Shown piece after piece: positions 9,181-19,105 of a DNA stretch of 64,000 nucleotides. Location of the stretch: contig NZ_CP085278.1 of assembly GCF_020616595.1 (NCBI RefSeq), forward strand, positions 682,001 through 746,000. The letters are read 5' to 3'. A program made the translations under genes and the position numbers. Every line of letters starts with the position of its first letter. The stretch's first letter is position 1. Source of the DNA: Lentilactobacillus laojiaonis (GTDB taxonomy: Bacteria; Bacillota; Bacilli; Lactobacillales; Lactobacillaceae). The notes under the pieces are model-generated. The model did no database searches. It had not been told where the DNA came from and was given only the letters and a program-made list of their open reading frames with translations.

Positions 9181-9213
9181 AAAAAAGCCAGACAATATGT
9201 CTAGGCTTTTTTA
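9181..9213. terminator. Terminator downstream of lepA
   Basis: AAAAAAGCCAGAC and GTCTAGGCTTTTTT form a stem with one mismatch and a 5-nt loop, with T-runs on both strands. It abuts the lepA stop codon. Confidence 0.85.
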
Positions 9214-11046
9214 TTTTGATTTTTGTTCATCGCCGGTTTGGAGAACTGCCATAAATGCTTCTTGAGGAATTTCAACTTTTCCCACTGCCTTCATACGTTT
9301 TTTACCAGCTTTTTGTTTATCTAATAGCTTAGCACGACGATCCGGATCACCTGTGTGAATCTTAGCAGTAACATCCTTACGATATGCTTTTATATTTGTC
9401 CTAGCAATAATTTTTGATCCAATAGCTGCTTGAATCGGAATCTCAAAATTTTGTCGTGGAATAATAGTTTTTAATTTATCAACAATTTCTCTAGAACGTT
9501 GTGGAGCAAATTGCTTATGAGCAATAAAACTCAAAGCATCCACTTTATCACCATTTAATAAGATATCTATTTTAACTAAGTCACTGGCACGGTAATCTTC
9601 CAAATCATAATCCAATGAGGCATAACCTTTGGTACTAGACTTTAATTTATCAAAGAAATCAAAAATTATTTCTGATAATGGCATATGATAAACCACATTT
9701 ACCCGATATTCATCTAGATATTCCATAGTTTCAAAAATCCCTCGTCGACTTTGTGATAACTCCATAACAGCTCCAACATAATCATTAGGGACCATAATGG
9801 TTGCTTTTACATAGGGCTCTTCAATATCTTTAATTTCGGTTACATCTGGCATTTCCGATGGATTTTCAACGTCTTTAATTCCGCCGTCGGTTAGATTAAC
9901 TTTATAAGTTACTGATGGTGCGGTGGTGATCAATTCGATTTTAAATTCACGTTCTAATCTTTCTTGCACAACATCCATATGGAGTAACCCCAAGAATCCA
10001 CATCTAAATCCAAATCCTAAAGCTTGAGATACTTCCGGTTCAAATTCTAGTGCAGCATCATTTAATTTGAGCTTTTCAAGAGCCTCTCTTAGATCATCAA
10101 ATTTAGCATTATCAGTTGGATACAAACCAGCATATACCATTGGACTCATTTCACGATACCCTGGTAAAGCCTCATCAGCTGGGGTATTAGCATTAGTTAC
10201 AGTATCCCCCACTCGGGTTTGCTCAATGTCTTTAATACTAGCAGTTATATATCCTACATCACCAGCCATTAAATATTCACGTTTTACCGGATTAGGTGAG
10301 TTAACCCCAACTTCAGTAACTTCATATTCACTACCACTATTCATTAAACGAATTTTATCTCCTGGTTTAACCGTTCCCTCAAACAATCGAACACTTAAAA
10401 CTACTCCGCGATAATCATCGTAGATCGAATCAAATACTAAGGCCTTTAAAGGTGATTCAACATCGCCAGTTGGAGCTGGAACATTATGCACAATTTGTTC
10501 CAATAGTTCCTTAATACCAATACCTTTTTTAGCACTAGCCATAACCGCATCTGTAGCATCAATTCCGATAACATTTTCAATCTCTTCTTGCACTTTTTCG
10601 GGCTGAGCAGATGGAAGATCGATTTTGTTTATTACAGGTACAATTTCTAGATCATCATCAATTGCTAAATATACATTAGCTAGTGTTTGGGCTTCAATCC
10701 CTTGGGCAGCATCAACTACTAGAATGGCTCCTTCACATGCAGCTAAACTTCTAGAAACCTCATAAGAAAAATCAACATGTCCGGGAGTATCAATTAAATG
10801 AAATTCATAATCATTACCATCATCTGAATGATAAGTTAATTCAACTGCATTTAATTTAATAGTAATTCCTCTTTCACGTTCAAGCTCCATATTATCAAGT
10901 AATTGGTCTTTCATTTCACGTTTAGAAACAGTGTCTGTCATCTCTAGGATTCTATCTGCCAAGGTAGATTTACCATGGTCAATATGAGCAACAATTGAAA
11001 AGTTCCTAATAAATTTTTGATGCTCTTTCATTTTATTAAAATCCAT
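9211..11046 (-). CDS. lepA: Elongation factor 4 (LepA), back-translocating GTPase
   Basis: A ribosome-binding translational GTPase that acts on stalled or wrongly translocated ribosomes. The 611-aa length fits. G motifs are present: [13 protein letters not shown] (P-loop), RERGITIK (switch I), DTPGHVDF and NKIDLP. EF-G-like domains II, III and V follow, and the LepA-specific C-terminal domain ends in [12 protein letters not shown] and [10 protein letters not shown]. An extended -10 (TGTTATAAT, 11084-11092) lies about 40 nt upstream, after the dnaJ terminator, so it probably has its own promoter though it follows dnaJ directly. Confidence 0.97.
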   Translation of the reverse strand: MDFNKMKEHQKFIRNFSIVAHIDHGKSTLADRILEMTDTVSKREMKDQLLDNMELERERGITIKLNAVELTYHSDDGNDYEFHLIDTPGHVDFSYEVSRSLAACEGAILVVDAAQGIEAQTLANVYLAIDDDLEIVPVINKIDLPSAQPEKVQEEIENVIGIDATDAVMASAKKGIGIKELLEQIVHNVPAPTGDVESPLKALVFDSIYDDYRGVVLSVRLFEGTVKPGDKIRLMNSGSEYEVTEVGVNSPNPVKREYLMAGDVGYITASIKDIEQTRVGDTVTNANTPADEALPGYREMSPMVYAGLYPTDNAKFDDLREALEKLKLNDAALEFEPEVSQALGFGFRCGFLGLLHMDVVQERLEREFKIELITTAPSVTYKVNLTDGGIKDVENPSEMPDVTEIKDIEEPYVKATIMVPNDYVGAVMELSQSRRGIFETMEYLDEYRVNVVYHMPLSEIIFDFFDKLKSSTKGYASLDYDLEDYRASDLVKIDILLNGDKVDALSFIAHKQFAPQRSREIVDKLKTIIPRQNFEIPIQAAIGSKIIARTNIKAYRKDVTAKIHTGDPDRRAKLLDKQKAGKKRMKAVGKVEIPQEAFMAVLQTGDEQKSK

Positions 11047-11111
11047 ATATTAATTCTCACTTTCAATTCTTATACTAACTTTAATTATAACATGTTATTT
11101 TTAGATACTAA

Positions 11112-11139
11112 AAAAGATCGGATACTTATCCGATCTTTT
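11112..11139. terminator. Terminator after dnaJ
   Basis: AAAAGATCGGATA and TATCCGATCTTTT are fully complementary with a very short loop. On the minus strand the stem is followed by a T-run, three bases past the dnaJ stop. Confidence 0.85.
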
Positions 11140-11141
11140 AA

Positions 11142-12278
11142 TTAGTTTTTACCGTCAAAAGCATCTTTTACTTTATCGAAAAAGTTGCCTTTGTTAACTT
11201 CTTCGTTACTTGCTTTAGCATAATCTAGCAATGCAGCCTTTTGAGCTTTATTAAGTGAAGTAGGAGTAATAATATGAATTTTTACTTTTTCATCACCATT
11301 TACATTGCTATGAAGTTTAGGAGCACCCTTACCTTTTAGCTTAAACACTGTACCACTTTGTGTTCCAGCAGGAATATTCAATGAAACATCGCCATAAACT
11401 GTCTTAACCTTAACTTCGCCACCTAAAGCAGCTTTAGCAAATCCAATGTATTCTTCAGCATATATGGTTGTTCCTCGGCGTTCAAAGTCTCGACTTGGTT
11501 CAACTGTAAATACAATATAAAGGTCACCATAAGGTCCACCATTTTTACCGGCTTCACCTTGGCCTTGAAGTCGCATTTGTTGCCCATTTTCAATACCAGC
11601 AGGAACAGAAACTTCCACTTCATGTTTTTGTTCTACATGACCACTACCGTGACAAGTTGGACATTTTTCTTTAATTTCCTTACCAGTACCATGACAAACT
11701 GGGCATGCTTGTTTAGTTTGTATTCTTCCCAATGGAGTATCAGCTTCAGCATTTACATAACCAGCTCCATGACAATTGTGACAAGTTTCAGGTGATGTTC
11801 CTGGCTTAGCGCCAGAACCCTTACAAGTTTCACATTCTGAGCTTCGATTATATTTTATCTTCTTTTTAACTCCAAAGATGGCTTCCTCAAATTTTAAATC
11901 CATTCGATATTCTAAATCTCGACCTTGTTTTGGGGCCTTTGGATCTGTACTTTGTTGAGAACCACCACCAAAAAATTGGCTAAATATATCTTCAAATCCA
12001 AAACCGCCGCCATCAAATCCAGAAAATCCACCAGCAGAACCACCACCAAAGCCTTGTGGACCATCTGCAGAACCATATTGGTCATAATTTGCTCGCTTAG
12101 TTGCATCTCCCAAGACTTCATAAGCTTCAGTTATTTCTTTAAATTTTTCATCTGCACCGGGTTCCTTATTAAGATCCGGATGATATTTTTTTGATAATTT
12201 ACGATAAGCCTTTTTTATCTCATCATTACTAGCATCTCGCGAAACTCCGAGAATTTCATAATAGTCTTTATTAGCCAT
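11142..12278 (-). CDS. dnaJ: Chaperone DnaJ (Hsp40)
   Basis: Co-chaperone that delivers unfolded clients to DnaK and stimulates its ATPase. The 378 aa show the full type I layout: J domain (residues 1-70, HPD motif in [10 protein letters not shown]), Gly/Phe-rich linker (about 72-105), four CxxCxGxG zinc repeats ([32 protein letters not shown]) and the C-terminal client-binding domain. It is the last gene of the hrcA operon, separated from dnaK by a terminator-like hairpin, so its dose may be lower than that of dnaK. Confidence 0.98.
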   Translation of the reverse strand: MANKDYYEILGVSRDASNDEIKKAYRKLSKKYHPDLNKEPGADEKFKEITEAYEVLGDATKRANYDQYGSADGPQGFGGGSAGGFSGFDGGGFGFEDIFSQFFGGGSQQSTDPKAPKQGRDLEYRMDLKFEEAIFGVKKKIKYNRSSECETCKGSGAKPGTSPETCHNCHGAGYVNAEADTPLGRIQTKQACPVCHGTGKEIKEKCPTCHGSGHVEQKHEVEVSVPAGIENGQQMRLQGQGEAGKNGGPYGDLYIVFTVEPSRDFERRGTTIYAEEYIGFAKAALGGEVKVKTVYGDVSLNIPAGTQSGTVFKLKGKGAPKLHSNVNGDEKVKIHIITPTSLNKAQKAALLDYAKASNEEVNKGNFFDKVKDAFDGKN

Positions 12279-12326
12279 GAAATACTCCTCTTTTATTTGG
12301 TATATATTAAGATATCACAAATTAAT

Positions 12327-12363
12327 AAAAAGCCAAAGTCCCAAAATTGGACCCTGGCTTTTT
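12327..12363 (-). terminator. Intra-operon terminator between dnaK and dnaJ
   Basis: AAAAAGCCA and TGGCTTTTT plus an inner GTCC/GGAC pairing give an interrupted stem with a T-run on the minus strand. It probably ends a large share of hrcA-grpE-dnaK transcripts, with dnaJ made by read-through or from a weak promoter in the remaining 50 bp. Confidence 0.75.
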
Positions 12364-12375
12364 AAGAAAAACTAA

Positions 12376-14211
12376 CTACTTTTTATCGTCGTCAACTTCG
12401 CTAAAATCACCATCAACGGTATTATCATCGTTGTTACCAGAATTATCATTAGCTTGTGTATCAGATGATTGTTCTTGTTGTTGATATAATTTAACGGCTA
12501 AATCTTGAACAATTTTACTTAATTCATCTTTCTTAGCTTTCATTTCATCAACTTTGTTTTCTTCACGTGCTTTCTTAAGAGCATCGCGTGCTTCGGTTGC
12601 CTTATCAATTTCATCATCTGAAACTTTACCTTTAACATCTTCTAAAGTCTTATCAGTTTGGAAAATCAATTGGTCAACTTCATTATTTAAATCAGCAGAT
12701 TCTTTACGTTGCTTATCTGCTTCTTCGTTTTCTTTAGCATCTTTCATCATTTTTTCGATTTCTTCATCAGAAAGACCTGAAGAATCTTTGATGGTAATTT
12801 GTTGTTGTTTACCAGTTCCTTTATCCTTGGCTGAAACATTTACAATACCATTCTTATCAATGTCGAAAGTAACTTCAATTTGTGGTACTCCTCTTGGAGC
12901 AGCAGGAATATCAGTTAATTGGAATTGACCTAAGGTTTTATTGTCAGCTGCCATTGGACGTTCACCTTGTAAAACATGAATATCAACAGCTGGTTGATTA
13001 TCTGCAGCAGTTGAAAATACTTGGGACTTGCTAGTTGGAATAGTTGTATTACGGTCAATCAACTTAGTAAACACACCACCCATTGTTTCAATACCCAATG
13101 ATAGCGGAGTAACATCTAGTAAGACAACATCTTTAACATCACCAGTAATAACACCACCTTGAACAGCAGCTCCTAAAGCAACCGCTTCATCAGGGTTAAT
13201 TGATTTATTTGAATCTTTACCAGTCCATGATTTAACAGCTTCTTGAACAGCAGGAATTCTTGTTGAACCACCGTTTAAGATTACTTGGTCAATATCACTA
13301 GTAGATAAACCAGCATCTTTTAAGGCATTTTCAAAAGGTACTTTAGTTTTTTCAACTAAGTCTGCAGTTAATTCATTAAATTTAGCTCTAGTTAAATTAG
13401 TTTGTAAGTGAAGAGGTCCAGCTTCACCAGCAGAAATAAATGGAAGACTAATTTCTGTTTCAGTTACACCTGAAAGGTCTTTTTTGGCTTTTTCAGCTGC
13501 ATCTTTAAGACGTTGTAAGGCCATTTTATCTTTAGATAAATCAACACCGTTTTGTTGTTTGAAACCATCAATTAACCAATCAATAATGCGTTGGTCAAAG
13601 TCATCCCCACCAAGGTGAGTGTCACCATTAGTAGAAAGTACTTGGAATACACCATCACCTAATTCCAAAACAGAAACATCAAAAGTACCACCACCAAGGT
13701 CATATACTAATACTTTTTCATCTTTGTCTTGTTTATCTAAACCATAAGCCAATGCAGCAGCAGTTGGTTCATTAATAATACGTTCTACTTCTAAACCAGC
13801 AATTTTACCAGCATCTTTAGTAGCTTGACGTTGAGCGTCATTAAAGTAGGCTGGTACTGTGATAACTGCTTTATCAACAGTGTCACCTAGATATTCTTCG
13901 GCAAAGCCTTTAATGTATTGAAGAATCATTGCTGATATTTGTTGAGGAGTGTATTTTTTACCTTCAACATCAACAGTATAGCCTTCTTCACCCATGTGGC
14001 TCTTAATTGAAACAATTGTATTTGGATTAGTGATTTCTTGTCTTTTTGCAACTTCACCAACTTGTGGTTGGCCATCCTTAAATGCAACTACAGATGGTGT
14101 AGTTCTTGCACCTTCTGGATTAGGAATTATTTTGGGAGTGTTACCTTCTAAAACTGCAACTGCAGAGTTAGTAGTACCTAAATCAATACCAATAATTTTA
14201 TTACTTGCCAT
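12376..14211 (-). CDS. dnaK: Chaperone DnaK (Hsp70)
   Basis: ATP-driven chaperone that binds exposed hydrophobic segments. The 611-aa protein starts with the nucleotide-binding signature [14 protein letters not shown] and contains [14 protein letters not shown] and [13 protein letters not shown]. The substrate-binding domain (about 385-500; [26 protein letters not shown]) and helical lid follow, and the tail is acidic and rich in Asn, Asp and Gln, ending in DDDKK. It lies between grpE and dnaJ under CIRCE/HrcA control. Confidence 0.99.
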   Translation of the reverse strand: MASNKIIGIDLGTTNSAVAVLEGNTPKIIPNPEGARTTPSVVAFKDGQPQVGEVAKRQEITNPNTIVSIKSHMGEEGYTVDVEGKKYTPQQISAMILQYIKGFAEEYLGDTVDKAVITVPAYFNDAQRQATKDAGKIAGLEVERIINEPTAAALAYGLDKQDKDEKVLVYDLGGGTFDVSVLELGDGVFQVLSTNGDTHLGGDDFDQRIIDWLIDGFKQQNGVDLSKDKMALQRLKDAAEKAKKDLSGVTETEISLPFISAGEAGPLHLQTNLTRAKFNELTADLVEKTKVPFENALKDAGLSTSDIDQVILNGGSTRIPAVQEAVKSWTGKDSNKSINPDEAVALGAAVQGGVITGDVKDVVLLDVTPLSLGIETMGGVFTKLIDRNTTIPTSKSQVFSTAADNQPAVDIHVLQGERPMAADNKTLGQFQLTDIPAAPRGVPQIEVTFDIDKNGIVNVSAKDKGTGKQQQITIKDSSGLSDEEIEKMMKDAKENEEADKQRKESADLNNEVDQLIFQTDKTLEDVKGKVSDDEIDKATEARDALKKAREENKVDEMKAKKDELSKIVQDLAVKLYQQQEQSSDTQANDNSGNNDDNTVDGDFSEVDDDKK

Positions 14212-14236
14212 AATTTATTTCTCCATTCATTTTTTA

Positions 14237-14782
14237 TTATTGAGCTACAACTACCATGGCTGGTCTTAAAACACGATCTTTTAAGAGATATCCTGGTTGT
14301 AGTACCTGGACAACAGTATCTTTTGGATTATTCTCATCTGCATCAATTGTTTGAACCGCTTGGTGAAATTGTGGATCAAACGGCTGATTTAATGATTGAA
14401 TTTCCTCAACACCGTTATTTTTAAGGGCTTTAATCAAATGATCAGTTACCATCTGTACACCCGTTTTAAGTTGCTTACCACTTTCATCATCAACCTTAAC
14501 ACTTAATGCTCGTTGTAAATTATCAATGATTGGTAATAACTCAGTCACTAATTTTTGACCTTCATACTTAATCAAATTAGTTTGTTCTTTTTTTGCATGA
14601 TTTTGGATATTTTGAATTTCTGCTTGTGAACGTAGAAATTTATTTTCCATTTCATCAAGTTTAGAAGTTAATTCATCAATTTTAGATTGTTGATCATCTT
14701 GTGTTTCATCGTTATTGTCTAAAACTTCATCTTCTTTAACTTCATCTTCTTCATGAAGTTCTTTTGACTTGTCCTCAGCCAT
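14237..14782 (-). CDS. grpE: Nucleotide exchange factor GrpE
   Basis: Releases ADP from DnaK. It has 181 aa: an acidic disordered N terminus (about 1-40), a long coiled coil (about 30-90; KIDELTSKLDEMENKFLRSQ) and the C-terminal beta wing with QVLQPGYLLKDRVLRPAMV, the GrpE signature. It starts 21 nt after hrcA and precedes dnaK by 25 nt, matching the standard Bacillota heat-shock order. Confidence 0.98.
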   Translation of the reverse strand: MAEDKSKELHEEDEVKEDEVLDNNDETQDDQQSKIDELTSKLDEMENKFLRSQAEIQNIQNHAKKEQTNLIKYEGQKLVTELLPIIDNLQRALSVKVDDESGKQLKTGVQMVTDHLIKALKNNGVEEIQSLNQPFDPQFHQAVQTIDADENNPKDTVVQVLQPGYLLKDRVLRPAMVVVAQ

Positions 14783-14803
14783 ACAATTGCCTCCCGTGGT
14801 TAA

Positions 14804-15835
14804 TTATTTACCATAATAACCAAGAATTTTTTTTGTCATTTCATTTTTCATTGCTTCAACAATACCAATAACTTTTGAGTATGGCATTCTGGTTGGACCT
14901 AAAACTGCAATAAGTCCATGACCATATTCTTGTAAATCGTATTTACCGGTAATAATACTATAGTTTTTTAATAGTTCATTGCTTAATTCAGAACCTATTT
15001 TGACTTGTACATCGCTGCCATTATTGTCTTTAAGACTATCAAACATGTCATTACCGTTATCCAATAAATGATAAAGTGGCTTTAGATATTTAATGTCTTG
15101 ATTTTCCGAAAATTGAAGTAAATTTAATTTACCACCTACAAAAATATGATCTTGACTAATGTTATTTAGCATTTCACTTAATGTATCTAATATTCGGTCT
15201 GGACTTTTTAAATATCTAGACAAAATAATTGGTAATTCAACATTTAACTTACGATAAACTTCCGGTAGCAAATGACCAACTAATTGATCATTTACTATAT
15301 TAACAATAATTCTTAACTCATCAGCAGGAGCATAATCTAATTGAAAAATTTTATTCTCAACTTGACCAGTATCCGTAACTAGAATAGCCATTACTTGCCG
15401 TTCATCAAGCTTAACTAATTGAAACCTACCAAGCGATAAATTTTTCCCTTGATCCGGATTTATTGTTAAGGCAGTATAACTTGTCAAATCTGATAAAACC
15501 TTTGCTGATTCTTGAACAATTTCATCAATTTGATTGAAATTAGTATCAAACGAGGTGCGAATAAAATCAGCATCATTGGTATCTAAGGGATCTGGACGAA
15601 GCAAATTATCAATATAATACCGATAACCTTCAATTGAAGGTACCCTTCCTGATGAAAAATGTGTCTTAGAAATTAAACCCATTTGTTCCAAAACTGCCAT
15701 CTCATTTCTAACAGTTGCTGAGCTAACTTTATTAGCCAGTTTATTTGCCAAAAACTTAGATCCGACAGGAACTCCAGAATTAGTATACTCTTGAATAATA
15801 ATTTGAAGAATGGTGTTTTGTCTTTCCGTTAACAT
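14804..15835 (-). CDS. hrcA: Heat-inducible transcription repressor HrcA
   Basis: Binds CIRCE operators and represses class I heat-shock genes; GroEL keeps it active in known systems. The 343-aa protein has an N-terminal winged helix (LTERQNTILQIIIQEY, VSSATVRNEMAVLEQMG), a GAF-like middle and the C-terminal ITGKYDLQEYGHGLIAVLGPTRM. It is the first gene of its operon, directly downstream of a promoter flanked by two CIRCE elements, so it should repress itself. Confidence 0.98.
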   Translation of the reverse strand: MLTERQNTILQIIIQEYTNSGVPVGSKFLANKLANKVSSATVRNEMAVLEQMGLISKTHFSSGRVPSIEGYRYYIDNLLRPDPLDTNDADFIRTSFDTNFNQIDEIVQESAKVLSDLTSYTALTINPDQGKNLSLGRFQLVKLDERQVMAILVTDTGQVENKIFQLDYAPADELRIIVNIVNDQLVGHLLPEVYRKLNVELPIILSRYLKSPDRILDTLSEMLNNISQDHIFVGGKLNLLQFSENQDIKYLKPLYHLLDNGNDMFDSLKDNNGSDVQVKIGSELSNELLKNYSIITGKYDLQEYGHGLIAVLGPTRMPYSKVIGIVEAMKNEMTKKILGYYGK

Positions 15836-15853
15836 ATATAAATCACCTCTTTA

Positions 15854-15880
15854 TTAGCACTCTATAATCAACAGTGCTAA
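15854..15880. promoter_or_regulatory. CIRCE operator, proximal copy
   Basis: TTAGCACTC, 9 nt, CAGTGCTAA: one mismatch from the consensus inverted repeat. It lies 19-45 bp upstream of hrcA and downstream of the -10, in the transcribed leader. Confidence 0.95.
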
Positions 15881-15891
15881 GGCACACTTAT

Positions 15892-15920
15892 AATTTAACA
15901 AAAATATCTAGGTGAGTCAA
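15892..15920 (-). promoter_or_regulatory. Sigma-A promoter of the hrcA-grpE-dnaK-dnaJ operon
   Basis: Minus-strand TTGACT (15915-15920), 17-bp spacer, TAAATT (15892-15897). It sits between the two CIRCE elements. Confidence 0.8.
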
Positions 15921-15937
15921 TGCTTTTTGAATATTTT

Positions 15938-15964
15938 TTAGCAATTAATCCGATAGAGTGCTAA
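15938..15964. promoter_or_regulatory. CIRCE operator, distal copy overlapping the ribF stop codon
   Basis: TTAGCAATT, 9 nt, GAGTGCTAA: the right arm is perfect and the left arm has two mismatches, with the exact 9-nt spacing. The TAG stop of ribF (15961-15963) lies inside the right arm. It is upstream of the -35. Confidence 0.8.
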
Positions 15965-16899
15965 TTAATGAAAAAGTTTCTCGCAACAATTTCATCTTGA
16001 TGTAATTGCTTAATTAATTCATCTGCACTATCGAACTTAATTTCTCCCCTTAAATACTTATGCCATCTAATAGTTACATTTTCACCATAAACATTTTCAT
16101 TGAAATCAAATAGATTAATCTCAACAGTAACCGGTCGATTGGGTTCAAAGGTAACGTTTCTACCAATGGATCCCATTCCTTGATAAACTCGGTCCCCAAT
16201 TTTTACCTCGACTACATATTCGCCTATTCCTGGTAACCACTGTCTTTCATCGTGTTCAATATTAATAGTCGGAAATCCTAATATTCGTCCACGTTGATCA
16301 CCATGAACAATTAAGCCGGTAGTCTGAAAGGTTCGTCCTAAATACTTATTTGCTAACGTAACATTACTTTTGTCTAAAGCTTTTCTAATATTAGTAGAAC
16401 TTACCTTGATTTCATTTTCTAGAATTGGATTTACCGTAACCACATCAAATCGTCCTTTAGCTAGTGAAGCTAAATTTTCCATATTAGCGATGCTTTTTTC
16501 TCCATAAGTGTGATCAAATCCAGCAACTACCGTTACCGCATTAAATCTAACTAAGTAGTTATCAACAAATTCCTGTGGAGATTGATCTTGAAACTTGTAA
16601 GAATAATTTACAACAAAAACTTGATCAACACCCAACTCTTTAAATATACGCATTTTTTCATCTTTTAATGTTAAATATTTTTTATCATGTTGAGAAAGTT
16701 TTTTATATACGAGAGCTGGGTGGTGATCATAAGTTAAAACAGCCAATTTAACGCCTAAATCATCAGCAATTTTTTTAGCTGTATTAATTACTTCTTGATG
16801 GCCCAAATGGACACCATCAAAAAATCCCATAGCCAAAACTACAGGATCTTCAAATTTATGGGTTTCATCTAATGGATGATGTAAAAAATTAATTTTCAT
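15961..16899 (-). CDS. ribF: Bifunctional riboflavin kinase / FAD synthetase
   Basis: Phosphorylates riboflavin to FMN and adenylates FMN to FAD. The 312-aa protein has an N-terminal nucleotidyltransferase domain (about 15-180; AMGFFDGVHLGHQ, VAGFDHTYGEKS, VSSTNIRKAL) and a C-terminal kinase domain (about 185-305; TGLIVHGDQRGRILGFPTIN). It follows truB by 17 nt, a common truB-ribF pairing. No terminator lies between it and hrcA, so some read-through into the heat-shock operon is possible. Confidence 0.97.
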   Translation of the reverse strand: MKINFLHHPLDETHKFEDPVVLAMGFFDGVHLGHQEVINTAKKIADDLGVKLAVLTYDHHPALVYKKLSQHDKKYLTLKDEKMRIFKELGVDQVFVVNYSYKFQDQSPQEFVDNYLVRFNAVTVVAGFDHTYGEKSIANMENLASLAKGRFDVVTVNPILENEIKVSSTNIRKALDKSNVTLANKYLGRTFQTTGLIVHGDQRGRILGFPTINIEHDERQWLPGIGEYVVEVKIGDRVYQGMGSIGRNVTFEPNRPVTVEINLFDFNENVYGENVTIRWHKYLRGEIKFDSADELIKQLHQDEIVARNFFIN

Positions 16900-16916
16900 C
16901 TTTTTATTTACCTACT

Positions 16917-17828
16917 TTAAATAGTTTTTAGCATTTTATATGGACGATATAAGTTCTTTTCACTATCAAATTGATAAAGTGCTTGGATATCACCTTGATA
17001 TTCTAACGCAATTATTTTTGAATCGATATTAAGTAAGCTAGGTTTAATAAAAGCACCATTTACTACATAATTATTCCAAAGATTGTCATCAATTAAAACA
17101 GTGGGATATTTAGTTAATGCAGCCTTCAGTGGATGTAGTATTTCAACAATTTCATCATTATCCATTTTTTCTTTAACTTCAGCTAAAGTTGAAGTATCAG
17201 CAATGGTAAATCCACCACTTTCAATTCTAGTCAAGTCAGACATAACTGACGGCACATTGATTAATCTACCAAAATCAACCGCCAAAGTTCTTACATAAGT
17301 TCCTTTAGAGCAACCAACTTCAAAATAAATTGTCTGAGTTTGGTTAACTTCATCATAATATGAATCCTTAATTTGTTTAAAATAACTAATATGAATGAGG
17401 CGGGCAGGACGGTCAATTTCTATTCCTTCGCGAGCATATTCATATAATTTTTTGCCATTAATTTTAACGGCTGAATACATAGGAGGAACTTGTTCAATAT
17501 CTCCAGTTAATTTTTCTAATAAGCTATTAATTTGTTCATTATCTAATGGGGTTAGAATTGGTTTCTTATCAATAATTTCTCCACTGATATCTTCGGTAGT
17601 GGTTGAAAAACCTAGAGTAATTTCACCACGATATTTTTTTCCAGAATTCATAATTAATTCACTTAGTTTTGTGGCCGTTCCAACACAAATTGGTAAAACC
17701 CCATCTACATCAGGATCAAGCGTACCTGTATGGCCAATTTTTTTGGTATGTAAAATTTTTCTCAAACTACTAATGCAGTCATGACTAGTCATACCACGTT
17801 CTTTATATAGTGCAATTATTCCATTCAT
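16917..17828 (-). CDS. truB: tRNA pseudouridine(55) synthase TruB
   Basis: Converts U55 in the T-loop of tRNAs to pseudouridine. The 303-aa length is usual. The catalytic aspartate lies in HTGTLDPDVDGVLPICVG near residue 40; KKYRGEITLGFSTTTED, PPMYSAVKINGKKLYEYAREG and GTYVRTLAVDFG are further family motifs. The active-site block has VDG where many homologues have ATG or ASG, a mild variation. An extended -10 (TGTTATAAT, about 17858-17866 on the minus strand) lies some 30 nt upstream. Confidence 0.97.
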   Translation of the reverse strand: MNGIIALYKERGMTSHDCISSLRKILHTKKIGHTGTLDPDVDGVLPICVGTATKLSELIMNSGKKYRGEITLGFSTTTEDISGEIIDKKPILTPLDNEQINSLLEKLTGDIEQVPPMYSAVKINGKKLYEYAREGIEIDRPARLIHISYFKQIKDSYYDEVNQTQTIYFEVGCSKGTYVRTLAVDFGRLINVPSVMSDLTRIESGGFTIADTSTLAEVKEKMDNDEIVEILHPLKAALTKYPTVLIDDNLWNNYVVNGAFIKPSLLNIDSKIIALEYQGDIQALYQFDSEKNLYRPYKMLKTI

Positions 17829-17960
17829 TACTAAACTCCTTTAAAATACATGCTAAAATTATAACACAATCAATTTAATAACTTAAAAAAACTAAAACTT
17901 ATATCGAGGCAGTCGTATAATAAAAATAAATATTAATTAGTCTTTTATGGAGATGACGTT

Positions 17961-18698
17961 TTGTTAATTACCATTTTAATTATCGTTGGAATATTAGGAG
18001 GATTGTGTCAAACTATCGCTGGGCTAGCTTCCTTAGTTTCTTATCCGGCATTATTAGCTTTAGGATTATCACCCATTTTAGCTAATGTTACTAATACAGT
18101 TTCATTGGTATTTTCTGGAGTTAGTTCTACTTTTGCTTCATTAAAAGAGCTCAAAGGATCCAAAAAAGAATTATCTTTAATTTTACCAATTACACTAATC
18201 GGTTGTATTAGCGGATCCTTGCTCTTATTTGTTTTACCAGAAAATATTTTTAAAAAGATTGTGCCATTTTTTATTTTATTTGCTGCTATTGCCGAGATAC
18301 TCCCTAAACCTGTAAGACCCAATCATGTCGGTGTCGGTTCAGAAATTCTATCATTTTTCGGAGTCTTCTTAGTAGGTGTATATTCTGGTTATTTTGGAGC
18401 AGCCGCCGGTGTTTTAATGCTAGTATTACTTGGAGTAATTAGTAAATTTTCTTTTGCTACTTATAATGCTGAAAAAAACTTTACGTTCGCATGTGCGAAT
18501 ATTATTTCATCTATCGTATATGGCTTACATACCACCTTGCTTTGGTCGTGGATAATTCCATTAGGTTGCGGTTTCTTTATTGGCGGATATCTTGGACCAA
18601 TAATTGTTCGCCATGCTAATATAAAATTACTTAAAATCATCATTTCATTGGGTGCAATTATACTTGCTGGAACTTTATTCTATCAAGCATATTTATAA
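17961..18698 (+). CDS. TauE/SafE-family membrane permease
   Basis: A multi-pass membrane protein of the sulfite exporter TauE/SafE family (DUF81), 245 aa with about eight hydrophobic helices in two similar halves. The first half has GGLCQTIAGLASLVSYPALL and the second GVYSGYFGAAAGVLML, the duplicated Gly-rich signature. The start is TTG, chosen because GGAG lies 8 nt upstream and no ATG or GTG is in frame. The substrate is unknown; family members move sulfite, sulfonates or other organic anions. It is a single plus-strand gene between truB and rbfA and is closed by a strong terminator. Confidence 0.88.
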   Translation: MLITILIIVGILGGLCQTIAGLASLVSYPALLALGLSPILANVTNTVSLVFSGVSSTFASLKELKGSKKELSLILPITLIGCISGSLLLFVLPENIFKKIVPFFILFAAIAEILPKPVRPNHVGVGSEILSFFGVFLVGVYSGYFGAAAGVLMLVLLGVISKFSFATYNAEKNFTFACANIISSIVYGLHTTLLWSWIIPLGCGFFIGGYLGPIIVRHANIKLLKIIISLGAIILAGTLFYQAYL

Positions 18699-18699
18699 T

Positions 18700-18737
18700 A
18701 AAAAAGGTTTAACAGCGATTGCTGTTAAACCTTTTTT
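18700..18737. terminator. Strong bidirectional terminator between the TauE gene and rbfA
   Basis: AAAAAAGGTTTAACAGC, GATT loop, GCTGTTAAACCTTTTTT: 17 perfect pairs, U-run on both strands. Confidence 0.95.
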
Positions 18738-18738
18738 A

Positions 18739-19089
18739 TTATTTTTTACTATTTAATTCATTAAGTAAACGATCGATTTTATCTCCGTATTTAACAGAAT
18801 CATCGCGCTTAAAATGAATATCTGGTGTTTTATAAATACTTAGTCTAGAACCAAGCTCTTTTTTAATTAAACCAGTTGCTTTTTCAAGACCTTGTTCGGT
18901 TTTTTGGCCATCATGAGCTTTGTCGGAAAGGATACTATAATAAACGTTTGCTTGTTGAAGATCACCAGTTACTTCAACACCCGTTACTGTTACTCCTTGT
19001 ACCCGTGGATCTCTTACTCTTTTTAATAAGATATCATTAATTTCTCTTTGAATTTCTTGCTCCAAACGACCAACACGATATTGTGCCAT
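18739..19089 (-). CDS. rbfA: Ribosome-binding factor A
   Basis: Assists late maturation of the 30S subunit and 16S rRNA 5'-end processing. The 116-aa protein has the KH-like fold signature: RVGRLEQEIQREINDIL at the N terminus, DPRVQGVTVTGVEVTGDLQQ in the middle, and IHFKRDDSVKYGDKIDRLL near the end. It is the last gene of the rimP-nusA-ylxR-ylxQ-infB-rbfA operon, 16 nt after infB. Confidence 0.97.
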   Translation of the reverse strand: MAQYRVGRLEQEIQREINDILLKRVRDPRVQGVTVTGVEVTGDLQQANVYYSILSDKAHDGQKTEQGLEKATGLIKKELGSRLSIYKTPDIHFKRDDSVKYGDKIDRLLNELNSKK

Positions 19090-19105
19090 TCAAATTACCT
19101 CCAGT

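Larger units (their letters stand above)
8903..9210. other. 308-bp non-coding, very AT-rich gap
   Basis: This stretch holds the promoter of the 109-aa gene (8983-9011), a cluster of ATTAATTA palindromes (9073-9171) and the lepA terminator (9181-9213). On the plus strand an AGGAGC site is followed by an ATG at 9067 that opens a four-codon frame (MSIY, stop); no gene follows on that strand. I see no tRNA or longer reading frame. Confidence 0.7.

Noticed and set aside
12554-12928. Plus-strand 124-aa Ser-rich frame opposite dnaK
   Set aside because: Antisense shadow of the DnaK C-terminal coding region; the Ser/Leu-rich composition is typical of such complements.
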